Source: Massilia arenae (GTDB lineage Bacteria; Pseudomonadota; Gammaproteobacteria; Burkholderiales; Burkholderiaceae_D). From it: a stretch of DNA of 64,000 nucleotides. The position numbers were made by a program, and so were the translations under genes. A model generated the notes under the pieces. That model was not told the DNA's origin and did not search any database. It worked only from the letters and a program-made list of their open reading frames with translations. Positions 1-8,737 of the stretch are shown piece by piece. The stretch is taken from positions 41,126 to 105,125 of the forward strand of contig NZ_VPFD01000023.1 of NCBI RefSeq assembly GCF_008014745.1, read 5' to 3'. How positions within the stretch are numbered: position 1 is the first letter of the stretch; each line of letters opens with the position of its first letter.

Positions 1-716
1 GTGATGATCGGGATCGCGGCATTGCGCAGCACGTGGACCCAGACGATCCTGCCCTCCGGCAAGCCCTTGGCGCGCGCGGTGCGCACATAGTCCTGCCCTG
101 CCTCGTCGAGCACGAAGCTGCGGTACAGGCGCAGGGTCGGCGCGATCGACACCGCCAGGCCGATGATGATCGGCAGCAGCGCGTAGCGCAGCAGGTTCTC
201 GCCCAGGCTATTGCCCCAGCCCTGGACCGGAAACAGCCCCAGCTGGTAGGCAAACACGTACTGGAACACGATGATATAGACCAGGATCGAGATCGACATC
301 CCGACCGTGCAGGCGACCATCACGGCGCGGTCGGTCAGCGAGCCGCGCACGAAGGCGATCGCCAGCGCCAGCGCGATGCCGAATACGGTTTCCAGCACCG
401 TCAGCGGGATCAGCACGGTAAGCGACGGGCCCAGTCGGCTGCTGATGATATGGGATACCGGCTCGCCCGTGCTCCAGGCGTTGCCGAAGTCGAAGGTCAG
501 GATCTGCTTGACGAAGATCCAGAGCTGCACGGCATAGGGCTGGTCGGTGCCGAGCTGGCGCCGGATGTTCTCGATCGCGCCCGCGTCGGCCATTTTGCCC
601 GCCAGCAGGTAGGCCGGATCGCCGCCGACCCAGTTGAACAAGAAAAACACCAGCAGCACGACGCCGGCCATCGTCGGCAGCATCTGCCACAAGCGGCGCA
701 GGACATAAGCGAGCAT
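1..716 (-). CDS. Dipeptide/oligopeptide ABC transporter permease (DppB/OppB type), 3' end outside window
   Basis: Inner-membrane permease subunit of a peptide-type ABC importer. The frame opens at ATG 716 (MLAYVLRRLWQMLPT) and stays open to base 1, giving about 238 residues of a protein that is usually 300-340 long, so the C-terminus lies outside the window. A GGGAG ribosome site sits five bases before the ATG. The N-terminal segment (VVLLVFFLFNWVGGDPAY) is typical of the DppB/OppB family. Several hydrophobic segments follow. The EAA-like cytoplasmic loop that contacts the ATPase is visible near the break as YVRTARAKGLPE followed by WVHVLRNAAIPI. The cognate binding protein, second permease and ATPases would lie beyond base 1. 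Substrate cannot be told from this fragment; nickel or opine permeases of the same family are possible. Confidence 0.88.
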   Translation of the reverse strand, partial: MLAYVLRRLWQMLPTMAGVVLLVFFLFNWVGGDPAYLLAGKMADAGAIENIRRQLGTDQPYAVQLWIFVKQILTFDFGNAWSTGEPVSHIISSRLGPSLTVLIPLTVLETVFGIALALAIAFVRGSLTDRAVMVACTVGMSISILVYIIVFQYVFAYQLGLFPVQGWGNSLGENLLRYALLPIIIGLAVSIAPTLRLYRSFVLDEAGQDYVRTARAKGLPEGRIVWVHVLRNAAIPII

Positions 717-1119
717 CGCACTCCCGAATTTGCGGATTGGGCGAATGGCCCGCCTCCAGGGTTTGCCACCAAGCGAAATCCACGGTGGCCAAAACGACAC
801 GATAGCGCATATCCGTACGCGCCAACAGACGCGCAATCTTATGCCTCGATCACTCCAAGTTATTGCAACGTAATGACATAACTATCACTGATTCGTATAA
901 GAAGCTTGCGCTACCCGCCAAACATGCACATCGCATTTATGGCAATTTCATACCAATGAAATATAGTTTGCTCGAACTAAATTTCATATCAAACTTTATT
1001 TTCCGCTTTATATTCCACATTCCGAGTTTTGTGACTTTTGTGTGACTAGCACCAAAGAAATGAATTGTAAAGACAAGTTATCAAGTAGTTGTATTTTGGA
1101 TCTGTGCATACTTTGCTGA
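717..1119. other. Intergenic region between divergent genes, no gene seen
   Basis: The stretch changes from GC-rich to AT-rich at about base 880. It separates the minus-strand permease from the first TBDR. Short open frames here have no ribosome site or recognisable protein. Apart from the TBDR promoter at its right edge I see no structured element. Confidence 0.6.
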
Positions 1120-1149
1120 TTGACACTATCTATCGGTAAATGTTTTTAT
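1120..1149 (+). promoter_or_regulatory. Promoter of TBDR-1, shared TBDR type
   Basis: TTGACA (1120-1125), 18 bases, then TTTTAT (1144-1149), with TGT directly before the -10 box (extended -10). The same layout with identical spacing occurs upstream of three other TBDR genes in the window (21318, 24517, and 39129 on the minus strand). It leaves a leader of roughly 90 nt before the start codon at 1249. Confidence 0.75.
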
Positions 1150-1204
1150 TGCCAAGTAGTAAAAACATGTCGCGTCCATATCACGCGGCGATTCACTGAC
1201 TTTA

Positions 1205-1227
1205 CTGGCAGCGTGACCCGCTGCCAG
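1205..1227 (+). promoter_or_regulatory. Hairpin in TBDR-1 leader
   Basis: Perfect 9-bp inverted repeat, CTGGCAGCG and CGCTGCCAG, around a 5-base loop. It lies a few bases before the GGGGAAG ribosome site of the receptor gene. A weaker 5-bp hairpin lies at 1171-1187. There is no U-run, so it is not a terminator; a role in translation or mRNA stability is an inference. Confidence 0.55.
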
Positions 1228-1248
1228 GTCTTACGGGGAAGACTGACT

Positions 1249-4161
1249 ATGATGGTTGAAACTGTGTTATCTCGATCGGTGCGCCTGATCTGTGCCGGCG
1301 GCCTGGCCGTCGCCTGCACGACGGCGTACGCCCAGGAAACGGCGCCTGGCGCCGAATCGCTCCAACGTGTGGAAGTGACCGGCTCGCGCATCGCGACCGC
1401 CAACCTGGAAAGCGTCAGCCCGGTGACCGTGGTCAACGCCAAGGACATCAAGATGGAAGGTGTCCGGTCGGTCGAGAACCTGCTGAACAACCTGCCCCAG
1501 GTCTTCGCCGACCAGGGTGGCTCGGTCTCGAACGGCTCATCCGGCACCGCCACCGTCAACCTGCGTAACTTCGGCGCCGACCGCACCCTGGTGCTGGTCA
1601 ACGGCCGTCGCCTGCCAGCCGGCAGCCCGCGCAATACCGCGGCCGACTTGAACCAGATCCCGGTGGGCCTGATCAAGCGCGTCGAAGTGCTGACCGGCGG
1701 CGCCGGCGCCATCTACGGCTCGGACGCCGTGGCCGGCGTGGTCAACTTCATCATGGACGACCGCTTCCAGGGCGTCCAGATCGACGCCAACTACCAGTTC
1801 TACAACCACGACCAGAACGGCGGCCCGGCCGCCGATGCCGCCAACCGCCGCAACTTCGCGCTGCCTGGCGACAAGGGCGCTGATGGCAAGGTCAAGGACA
1901 TCACCCTGACCATGGGTGGCAACTTTGCCGATGGCAAGGGCAATGCCGTCGTGTTCTTCGGCTACAAGAAAGAAGACGCGCTGCTGCAATCGGAGCGTGA
2001 CTTCACCGCCTGCTCGCTGGGCGGCTCGAGTTCGGGCGACAGCTTCAACTGCGGTGGTTCGGGCACCAGCTTCCCGGGCCGCTTCCTGCTCGGCAGCCAG
2101 GGCTTCACGGTGGCCGATGCCGCCGGTGGCGTGCGTCCCTACAATGCCGCGACCGACGCCTACAACTTCGGCCCGCTGAACTACTTCCGCCGTCCGTCGG
2201 AACGCTACACCTTCAGCTCGTTCACCCACTACGACATCAACGACAAGGCCCGCCTGTACGCCGAGGCCAGCTTCCACGACGACAGCACCGTGGCCCAGAT
2301 CGCCCCATCCGGCCTGTTCGGCCTGGACGCATCGGGCGCCAACGCCATCCGCTTCGAGAATCCGCTGCTGTCGGACGCATGGCGCCGCACCCTGGGCCTG
2401 AACGCCCCTGGCGACACCGCCGACATGGTGATCTTCCGCCGCAACGTCGAAGGCGGTGGCCGTCGCGACGACCTGAACCACACTTCCTACCGCGGCGTGG
2501 TTGGCGTCAAGGGCGACATCGGCAACTGGCAGTACGACGCCTTTGCCCAGGTCGGCCGCGTGCTGTACTCGGAAACCTATTTCAACGACTTCTCGGTCTC
2601 GCGCAGCGCACGCGCACTGGATGTGGTCCCGGGCGCCAACGGCCAGCCAGTCTGCCGCAGCACCCTTAACGGCGTCGATCCAAATTGCGTTCCGTACAAT
2701 ATCTGGAGCCTGGGCGGCGTGACCCCGGAAGCGCTGACCTATCTGCAGACCCCTGGCTTCCAGAAGGGCCACACCTCGCAGACCGTGCAGGGCATCAACC
2801 TGTCGTCGGATCTGGGCGAATACGGCATCAAGCTGCCAAGCAGCAAAGAAGGCGTGGGCGTGGCTTTCGGTTGGGAACACCGCACTGAGAAGCTGGAACT
2901 GAACTCGGACGTCGCGTTCGAGTCGGGTGACCTGGCCGGCCAGGGCGGCCCGACCAAGAACGTCAGCGGCCAGTTCAGCGTGCGCGACTACTTCGCCGAA
3001 ACCCGTATCCCGATCCTGCAGGACGTGCCTTTCGCCGACCAGCTGACGCTGACCGGCAGCTACCGCAAATCGGATTACTCGACCGGCCAGGACACCGATT
3101 CGTATGGTGTGGGCCTCGAGTGGGCGCCAGTCAAGGAAGCCAAGTTCCGCTTCAGCTACCAGCGCGCGGCGCGTGCGGCCAATGTGGTCGAGCTGTTCAC
3201 CCCGGCGGGCCTGGCACTGTTCGGCATGTCGTCCGATCCTTGCGCCGGCGCCAACCCGAGCGCCTCGCTGGCGCAGTGCCAGCTGACCGGCGTCACCGCT
3301 GCCCAGTACGGCAACATCCTGAACTCGCCAGCACAGCAGTACAACCAGATCATCGGTGGTAACACGGCGCTGGAACCGGAAGAGTCGGACTCCTACACCC
3401 TGGGCGTTGTGCTGCAGCCTACCCGCAACACCTCGGTCACCATCGACGCGTTCGACATGAAGGTCAAGGGCGTCATCGGCGGCCTGCCGGCGTCGACCAC
3501 GCTGACCCAGTGCTTGAACACTGGCAATGCGCAGTTCTGCGACCTGATCACGCGTGACCGTCTGGGCAGCCTGTGGGCCCTGGAAACCGCCAACATCGTC
3601 GCCACCAACCAGAACCTGGGCATGAGCTCGACCAAGGGTATCGACCTGGGCGCCAACTGGAACACCAAGCTGGGCGCATGGGGCGGCCTGAACCTGTCGC
3701 TGATGGGCACCTACCTGAAAGAGTTCAAGCAGGAAGACTTCCCGGGTTCGGGCGAGTATAACTGCGCCGGCCTGCACGGCACCACCTGCGGTGTGCCGCT
3801 GCCGAAATGGCGTCACAAACTGCGCGCTTCGTGGGCTACCCCATGGCGCGGCGTGGAACTGGGCGCTACCTGGCGCTACGTGCGCGGCACCGACCTCGAC
3901 TCGACCAGCAGCAATCCATTGCTGGCCGGCGATTTCGAAGCGGCCGATGCACGCCTTGGCGCACGCAACTACCTGGACCTGACCGCCGGTTGGCAGATCA
4001 CCCCGATCTTCGCCCTGCGCGCCGGTATGAACAACGCGCTGGATAAAGATCCTCCGCTGTCGGGCGTGGTCGCCGAGGTGTTCGGTAATGGCAACACCTA
4101 CCCACAAGTGTACGACTCGATGGGCCGTCACGTGTTCCTGAACCTGACCGCCAAGTTCTAA
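1249..4161 (+). CDS. TonB-dependent outer-membrane receptor (TBDR-1)
   Basis: Outer-membrane beta-barrel receptor, 970 residues, expected to import a bulky substrate using TonB energy. The start at ATG 1249 is chosen over upstream in-frame starts because it follows a GGGGAAG ribosome site and gives a clean signal peptide ending AYAQ. After cleavage comes the TonB-box-like RVEVTGSRI, then a plug domain with the hallmarks LVLVNGRRLP and GAGAIYGSDAVAGVVNF (mature residues about 50-170), then a long barrel ending in aromatic Phe (NLTAKF). Its signal peptide starts METV/LLSRSVR like those of TBDR-2 and TBDR-5. No SusD, permease or siderophore gene adjoins it, so the ligand is unknown. It converges on aroG, with a shared bidirectional terminator. 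Family assignment is firm; substrate is not. Confidence 0.95.
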   Translation: MMVETVLSRSVRLICAGGLAVACTTAYAQETAPGAESLQRVEVTGSRIATANLESVSPVTVVNAKDIKMEGVRSVENLLNNLPQVFADQGGSVSNGSSGTATVNLRNFGADRTLVLVNGRRLPAGSPRNTAADLNQIPVGLIKRVEVLTGGAGAIYGSDAVAGVVNFIMDDRFQGVQIDANYQFYNHDQNGGPAADAANRRNFALPGDKGADGKVKDITLTMGGNFADGKGNAVVFFGYKKEDALLQSERDFTACSLGGSSSGDSFNCGGSGTSFPGRFLLGSQGFTVADAAGGVRPYNAATDAYNFGPLNYFRRPSERYTFSSFTHYDINDKARLYAEASFHDDSTVAQIAPSGLFGLDASGANAIRFENPLLSDAWRRTLGLNAPGDTADMVIFRRNVEGGGRRDDLNHTSYRGVVGVKGDIGNWQYDAFAQVGRVLYSETYFNDFSVSRSARALDVVPGANGQPVCRSTLNGVDPNCVPYNIWSLGGVTPEALTYLQTPGFQKGHTSQTVQGINLSSDLGEYGIKLPSSKEGVGVAFGWEHRTEKLELNSDVAFESGDLAGQGGPTKNVSGQFSVRDYFAETRIPILQDVPFADQLTLTGSYRKSDYSTGQDTDSYGVGLEWAPVKEAKFRFSYQRAARAANVVELFTPAGLALFGMSSDPCAGANPSASLAQCQLTGVTAAQYGNILNSPAQQYNQIIGGNTALEPEESDSYTLGVVLQPTRNTSVTIDAFDMKVKGVIGGLPASTTLTQCLNTGNAQFCDLITRDRLGSLWALETANIVATNQNLGMSSTKGIDLGANWNTKLGAWGGLNLSLMGTYLKEFKQEDFPGSGEYNCAGLHGTTCGVPLPKWRHKLRASWATPWRGVELGATWRYVRGTDLDSTSSNPLLAGDFEAADARLGARNYLDLTAGWQITPIFALRAGMNNALDKDPPLSGVVAEVFGNGNTYPQVYDSMGRHVFLNLTAKF

Positions 4162-4176
4162 TCGGCTGAGATGGAA

Positions 4177-4209
4177 CAAAAACGGCGCACCTCGGTGCGC
4201 CGTTTTTTA
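4177..4209. terminator. Bidirectional terminator between TBDR-1 and aroG
   Basis: AACGGCGCAC (4181-4190) and GTGCGCCGTT (4195-4204) form a 10-bp stem with a 4-base loop. A-run on the left and T-run on the right serve both convergent genes. Confidence 0.9.
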
Positions 4210-4222
4210 TGTCCGCTTATTT

Positions 4223-5281
4223 TTATTCTTGCCGCAACCGGCGCTGGCGCACCGCCGCCGCCAGTCCTTCCAGCACGCCCACGCTGGTGTCCCAGTCGAT
4301 GCAGCCATCGGTCACCGACTGGCCATAGGTCAGTTCCTTGCCCGGCACCAGGTCTTGCCGTCCGGCCACCAGGTGCGACTCGATCATCACGCCGACGATG
4401 CGGTCGTCGCCGCCCGCGATCTGGGCCGCGATGTCGGCGCACACCGGCACCTGGTTCTCGGGCTTCTTGGAACTGTTCGCATGCGAGGCGTCGATCATCA
4501 GGCGGCTGGCCAGGCCGAGCGCGGCGATCTGGCGACAGGCCTCCTCGACGCTGGCGGCATCGTAGTTCGGCGTCTTGCCACCGCGCAGGATGATGTGGCA
4601 ATCCTCGTTGCCGGCGGTCGACACGATGGCCGAGTGGCCGCCCTTGGTCACCGACAGGAAGTGGTGCGGCTGCGATGCAGCCTTGATCGCCTCGGTCGCG
4701 ATCTTGATATTGCCGTCGGTACCGTTCTTGAAACCGACGGGGCACGACAGGCCGGAGGCGAGCTCGCGGTGCACCTGCGACTCGGTGGTGCGGGCGCCGA
4801 TCGCGCCCCAGCTGACCAGGTCGGCGATGTACTGCGGGCTGATCACGTCGAGGAACTCGGTGCCGGCCGGCAGGCCCATCTCGTTGATGTCGCGCAGCAG
4901 CTCGCGCGCCATGCGCAGGCCGTCGTTGATGCGGAAGCTGTTGTCCATGTACGGGTCGTTGATCAGGCCTTTCCAGCCGACCGTGGTGCGCGGCTTCTCG
5001 AAATAGACCCGCATCACGATCTCGAGCTCGCCGGCAAAGCGCTGGCGTTCCTTGACCAGCCGGCGCGCGTACTCGAGCGCCGCCTTCGGATCGTGGATCG
5101 AGCACGGTCCGATCACCACCATAAGGCGGTCGTCCTGGCCGTGCAGGATGCGGTGCAGGTCGACGCGCGCGCCGGCCGCGGTCTGCTCGGCCTGCGGGGT
5201 CACCGGGAACTCGCGGATCAGGTGCGAGGGCGGCGTCAGTTCCTTCATTTCACGGATGCGTAAATCGTCGGTGCGGGGCAT
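4223..5281 (-). CDS. aroG: 3-deoxy-7-phosphoheptulonate (DAHP) synthase, class I
   Basis: Cytosolic enzyme that condenses phosphoenolpyruvate and erythrose 4-phosphate, the committed first step of the shikimate pathway. The 352-residue length matches the class I AroG/AroF/AroH family (about 350). Characteristic blocks are visible: VVIGPCSIHDPKAALEYA, MRVYFEKPRTTVGWKG, GTEFLDVISPQYIADLVSWG, GARTTESQVHRELASG, SVTKGGHSAIV and MIDASHANSSKKPENQ, with metal and substrate residues (Cys in GPCS, His in DASHAN) intact. The ATG at 5281 is preceded by a GGGAG site. The mRNA leader carries its own promoter, a Phe-rich leader ORF and an intrinsic terminator, so expression is probably attenuated by phenylalanyl-tRNA supply (see findings). 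Which aromatic amino acid inhibits the enzyme cannot be decided reliably by eye. Confidence 0.96.
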   Translation of the reverse strand: MPRTDDLRIREMKELTPPSHLIREFPVTPQAEQTAAGARVDLHRILHGQDDRLMVVIGPCSIHDPKAALEYARRLVKERQRFAGELEIVMRVYFEKPRTTVGWKGLINDPYMDNSFRINDGLRMARELLRDINEMGLPAGTEFLDVISPQYIADLVSWGAIGARTTESQVHRELASGLSCPVGFKNGTDGNIKIATEAIKAASQPHHFLSVTKGGHSAIVSTAGNEDCHIILRGGKTPNYDAASVEEACRQIAALGLASRLMIDASHANSSKKPENQVPVCADIAAQIAGGDDRIVGVMIESHLVAGRQDLVPGKELTYGQSVTDGCIDWDTSVGVLEGLAAAVRQRRLRQE

Positions 5282-5330
5282 GCTGGGACTCCCTTTCGTG
5301 CTGTTCTGTGCTGGTCTTGTTCAGGACTGG

Positions 5331-5360
5331 AAATAAAAAAACCGCCATCGCTGGCGGTTT
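5331..5360 (-). terminator. Attenuator terminator in the aroG leader
   Basis: Read on the minus strand: AAACCGCCA, loop GCGA, TGGCGGTTT, then TTTTATTT. The 9-bp stem and U-run lie between the leader ORF stop (5382) and the aroG start (5281), in the aroG direction. A terminator inside a leader, upstream of the gene it would silence, is the signature of attenuation. Confidence 0.85.
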
Positions 5361-5381
5361 GTCTGGATGCTGCCGGGACGT

Positions 5382-5465
5382 TTACTCCGCGTACCCGCCG
5401 CTACTCCACCGCCTGAGGCTGGAATGGCTAAAGTAAAAAAAGCGGGTAAAGAAAGCGTGGCGCAT
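5382..5465 (-). CDS. Phenylalanine-rich leader peptide of aroG (27 aa)
   Basis: Short ORF whose translation probably senses charged tRNA-Phe. It begins MRHAFFTRFFYFSH: five Phe codons and one Tyr codon within codons 5-12, then no further Phe to the stop at codon 28. It starts about 20 nt after the expected transcription start and ends about 21 nt before the attenuator stem. Pairing options seen: TACCCGC over codons 6-8 (plus strand 5442-5448) with GCGGGTA over codons 23-25 (5392-5398); and GGCGGT over codons 18-20 (5408-5413) with ACCGCC in the 5' arm of the terminator (5353-5358). A ribosome stalled on the Phe codons would mask the first pairing and allow the second, the antiterminator. The ribosome site (GGACGA) is modest. 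Function is inferred by analogy with pheA-type leader peptides. Confidence 0.78.
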   Translation of the reverse strand: MRHAFFTRFFYFSHSSLRRWSSGGYAE

Positions 5466-5491
5466 GGTGTCGTCCGGGTTTGGTCGAATTG

Positions 5492-5521
5492 ACTATAACA
5501 ACAAGGCATGAAAGTTGGCAA
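5492..5521 (-). promoter_or_regulatory. Promoter of the aroG leader transcript
   Basis: Minus-strand TTGCCA (5521-5516), 18 bases, TATAGT (5497-5492), with TGT directly before the -10 box. Transcription would start near 5485, giving a short 5' end before the leader ORF ATG at 5465. Confidence 0.65.
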
Positions 5522-5796
5522 GCCTTTTGTCGCTGGTTCCACGCTTGTACAGACAACAATCGGTTGCAGCGAACTGACATCCCTCCTTGCGCATGAGCGC
5601 CACCTTACGCGCATCTTGCGCTACCTCATTCCCGACGCGGCTACCGATGCAACAGTCGATTCAAGCCCGGCTGCCGCTCGTGTTGATTGTAGACACAAAC
5701 AGGTACCAAGAGGTGCCAAGGAAATTGATCGGCGATAAGGATCAAGCCCTCCACCGCGCGGCATCCGAATCTTCCCATCCACTGGAGTGTCGGACC
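5522..5796. other. Intergenic region upstream of TBDR-2
   Basis: No gene seen. The first bases overlap the aroG promoter side. Toward TBDR-2 no TTGACA/TTTTAT promoter of the type seen at other receptors was found, so the TBDR-2 promoter is unassigned. The only clear signal is the TGGAG ribosome site at 5782-5786. Confidence 0.5.
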
Positions 5797-8664
5797 ATGA
5801 CTGAAACCCTGCTTTCCCGTTCCGTGCGCCGCCTGTTCGCGGGCGGCGGCGCCGCCGGCCTGGCGCTCGCCGGCCCCGTGCTGCTGGCCCTTCCCCACCC
5901 TGCTCTCGCACAGGAAGCCGCTCCCGTGGCCCGGGTCGAGATCACCGGCTCGAACATCCGCCGCGCCCAGGCCGAGACCGCGTCCAGCGTGCTCACCGTC
6001 AACCGCGCCGACATCGAGCGCTCGGGCAAGACCACGGTGGCCGAGCTGCTGCAGACCCTGGCGGTCGACAACCAGGGCTCGGTGCCGATGAGCTTCGGCA
6101 GCGGCTTCGCGGCCGGCGCCTCCGGCATCTCGCTGCGCGGCCTGGGCACGGCCTCGACCCTGGTGCTGCTCAACGGCCGCCGCATGGCGCCCTACGGCCT
6201 GGCCGACGACGGCCAGAAGGTGTTCGCCGACCTCAACGTGATCCCGACCGACGCCGTCGAGCGTATCGAGATCCTCAAGGACGGCGCCTCGGCCATCTAT
6301 GGCTCGGACGCGATCGCCGGCGTGGTCAACATCATCCTGCGCCGCAACTTCCAGGGCACCAGCGCGCGCGCCCTGTACGGCAGCGGCGAGGCCGGCGACG
6401 GCCAGCAGCACAACCTGGCCCTGGCCTGGGGCTTCGGCAACCTCGAGACCGACCGCTACAACGTGCTGGTCAACGTCGAGTACAAGCACACGCAAGAAAT
6501 CTGGTACCGCAACCGCGGCAACCGCGACTACATCGGCAAGATCGACCTGCGGCCCTATGGCTATTCGGCCCAGGAAGGCTTCGGCGGCACCGGCGCCATC
6601 ACCGGCAACAACCAGTCGGGCAATGCCATCAACGGCAATGTGCGCAACCCCGACACGCTGGAGTACTACAACCGCGGCAACCTGGCCGGGCCCGGCTTCA
6701 CGCGCACCTTCCCGGGCGCCGCCTGCGGCAACTTCACCAACCACCCGCAGGGCGATCCGGGCGGCGGCTGCCTGGTCGATTCGGCCTTCCTGTACAACCA
6801 GATCCAGCCCGACAGCGAAAACCTGTCGCTGTACACCCGCGGCACGCTCAAGCTGCAGGGCAATACCGAGGCCTATGCCGAACTGAATCTGTACAACAGC
6901 CTGGCCCAGTCCAGCACCACGCCGAACCCGATCGCAGCCAGCGTCGGCTATCCCGGCGGCCCGGTCAGCAACGCCGGCGTCCAGTTCGGCGCCGAGCATC
7001 CCGACAACCCGTATTTCGGCCGCGCCGCGCGGCTGCGCTACCTGCCCTTCGACGTCGGTCCGCGCCAGTCCGACATCTCCTCGAACTTCCTGCGCGCCCT
7101 GTTCGGCGCGCGCGGCACCAGTGGCGCCTGGGACTGGGATACCTCGCTGCTGTATTCGACCAGCAGGGTCGACAACGACCGCCGCGGCTACCTGCAGCGC
7201 GACGCCACCTTTGCCCTGCTCGACCCGTCGGCCGCGAACGTGGCGGCGGCCCAGGCCAATCCCGGCTACCGCGCCCTGCCGGCCGGCACCTATTGGCGCA
7301 TCGGCGAAAGCGCGGGCCTCAATTCTCCGGGCGTGTACGCCGCCCTGTCGCCGACCATCTCCAACGATGCCAAGACCGAGATCGCCCAGGTCGACTTCAA
7401 GGCCTCGCGCGAGATCGGCAAGCTGGCCGGCGGCGCGGTGGGCGTGGCCCTGGGCGCCGAATTCCGCCACGAATCGGCGCGCCTGGATCCGACGGCAGGC
7501 ACCGAGCGCGGCAATATCATCGGCCTGGGCTATTCGGCCTACGACGGCCAGCGCAACGTCACCGGGCTGTACGGCGAAGTGCTGGCCCCGGTGCTGCCGG
7601 GGCTGGAACTGACCGGCGCCATGCGCTACGACCACTTCACCGACGTGGGCGACGCCTGGACCCCGAAGGTGGGTGTCAAGTGGAACCCGCGCCGCGAACT
7701 GGCGTTGCGCGCCACCTGGGCCAAGGGCTTCCGCGCGCCAAGCCCGGCCGAGAATGGCGTCGGCGGCCTGGCGGCCTTCGCCAACGCCACCGATCCGGTG
7801 CGCTGTGCGCTGGGCGTGCAGACCGCCTGCAACCCGGGATCGGTGTCGGTCATCACCTCGCCCAACCAGGACCTGAGCCCGGAACGCTCGAAGAGCTGGA
7901 ATATCGGCGCGATCTGGGATCCGCTGCCGCGCACCAGTTTCTCGCTCGACTTCTGGAACATCAAGCGCAAGAACGAGATCAACCAGCAGCAGATCGACGC
8001 CGCGATCGCGGCCGGCGACGTGGCGCGCGATCCGAGCACGGCGGTGCCGACGATCCCGGGCGACCCGGGCGCGATCACGGCGGTGCTGGCCGAATACGTG
8101 AACTCGGCCGAGACCGAGGTGCGCGGCATCGACCTCGACGCGCGCCAGGGCTTCGGGCTGCCGAACAACTGGGGCACGCTGACCTTCGACGTCAAGTACA
8201 CCTACCTCGACAAATGGGAGCGCACCGAACAGGACGGCACCACGCGTGACTACGCCGGCACCCACGGCAACTGCGACGTTAGCAACTGCATGGGCACGCC
8301 GGACCACAAGGCCAACCTGCGCGCGACCTGGGAGCGCGCCAACTGGCGCGTGTCGGCCAACGTCAACTACCGGGGCCCGATCGACAACACCTTCTTCAAG
8401 GATGATCCGGAAGGCTGCGCCAGCCACTTCGCCAACGGCATTGACGCGCCAAGCGATTGCGAACTGGCCTCGTTCACGACGGTCGACCTGGTGTTCCGCT
8501 GGAAGCCGCAGCCGCGCTGGGAAATCTACGGCTCGATCCAGAACCTGTTCGACAAGCAGGCGCCGCTCGATCCGCTGACCTATGGCGCGGTGTCGTACAA
8601 CCCGCTCGACTACTACGGTGCGATCGGCCGCTTCTTCACGCTGGGGGCGAGATACGCGTTCTGA
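5797..8664 (+). CDS. TonB-dependent outer-membrane receptor (TBDR-2)
   Basis: 955-residue TonB-dependent receptor. ATG 5797 is used because it follows TGGAG and begins a signal peptide (MTETLLSRSVRRL...) ending HPALAQ; longer in-frame extensions lack a ribosome site and a hydrophobic start. The plug shows VARVEITGSNIRRAQAE, LVLLNGRRMAPYG and EILKDGASAIYGSDAIAG. The barrel ends FTLGARYAF with the terminal Phe typical of outer-membrane proteins. In the barrel, GFRAPSPAENG matches the recurrent GFRAP motif of this receptor group. It is more GC-rich at third positions than TBDR-1, -4 and -5 and lacks their shared promoter, so it is probably controlled differently. It converges on TBDR-3. Ligand unknown. 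Confidence 0.95.
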   Translation: MTETLLSRSVRRLFAGGGAAGLALAGPVLLALPHPALAQEAAPVARVEITGSNIRRAQAETASSVLTVNRADIERSGKTTVAELLQTLAVDNQGSVPMSFGSGFAAGASGISLRGLGTASTLVLLNGRRMAPYGLADDGQKVFADLNVIPTDAVERIEILKDGASAIYGSDAIAGVVNIILRRNFQGTSARALYGSGEAGDGQQHNLALAWGFGNLETDRYNVLVNVEYKHTQEIWYRNRGNRDYIGKIDLRPYGYSAQEGFGGTGAITGNNQSGNAINGNVRNPDTLEYYNRGNLAGPGFTRTFPGAACGNFTNHPQGDPGGGCLVDSAFLYNQIQPDSENLSLYTRGTLKLQGNTEAYAELNLYNSLAQSSTTPNPIAASVGYPGGPVSNAGVQFGAEHPDNPYFGRAARLRYLPFDVGPRQSDISSNFLRALFGARGTSGAWDWDTSLLYSTSRVDNDRRGYLQRDATFALLDPSAANVAAAQANPGYRALPAGTYWRIGESAGLNSPGVYAALSPTISNDAKTEIAQVDFKASREIGKLAGGAVGVALGAEFRHESARLDPTAGTERGNIIGLGYSAYDGQRNVTGLYGEVLAPVLPGLELTGAMRYDHFTDVGDAWTPKVGVKWNPRRELALRATWAKGFRAPSPAENGVGGLAAFANATDPVRCALGVQTACNPGSVSVITSPNQDLSPERSKSWNIGAIWDPLPRTSFSLDFWNIKRKNEINQQQIDAAIAAGDVARDPSTAVPTIPGDPGAITAVLAEYVNSAETEVRGIDLDARQGFGLPNNWGTLTFDVKYTYLDKWERTEQDGTTRDYAGTHGNCDVSNCMGTPDHKANLRATWERANWRVSANVNYRGPIDNTFFKDDPEGCASHFANGIDAPSDCELASFTTVDLVFRWKPQPRWEIYGSIQNLFDKQAPLDPLTYGAVSYNPLDYYGAIGRFFTLGARYAF

Positions 8665-8683
8665 TGTGATTGCGCTTGAACGC

Positions 8684-8720
8684 GAAGAGTTGCTCGTGCC
8701 AGTGGCACGAACAACTCTTC
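8684..8720. terminator. Long inverted repeat between convergent TBDR-2 and TBDR-3
   Basis: Arms of 18 bp (GAAGAGTTGCTCGTGCCA at 8684 against its complement ending 8720) with one mismatch and almost no spacer. It lies midway between two convergent stop codons and probably ends both transcripts, though T-runs are weak. Confidence 0.65.
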
Positions 8721-8737
8721 TCGTCAGCGGACGTCGA

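Noticed and set aside
863..1045. Small plus-strand ORF in the AT-rich region before TBDR-1
   Set aside because: No ribosome site, low-complexity Phe/Ile-rich product and AT-rich DNA where short frames are easily formed.
1537..4179. Long antisense frame (880 codons) over TBDR-1, and similar frames over the other receptors, yhdP, glnE, glnA and the M4-like peptidase
   Set aside because: They arise from high GC third positions on the opposite strand. They are rich in Val, Arg, Gln, Ala and Gly, have no ribosome site or recognised domain, and cover well-supported genes.
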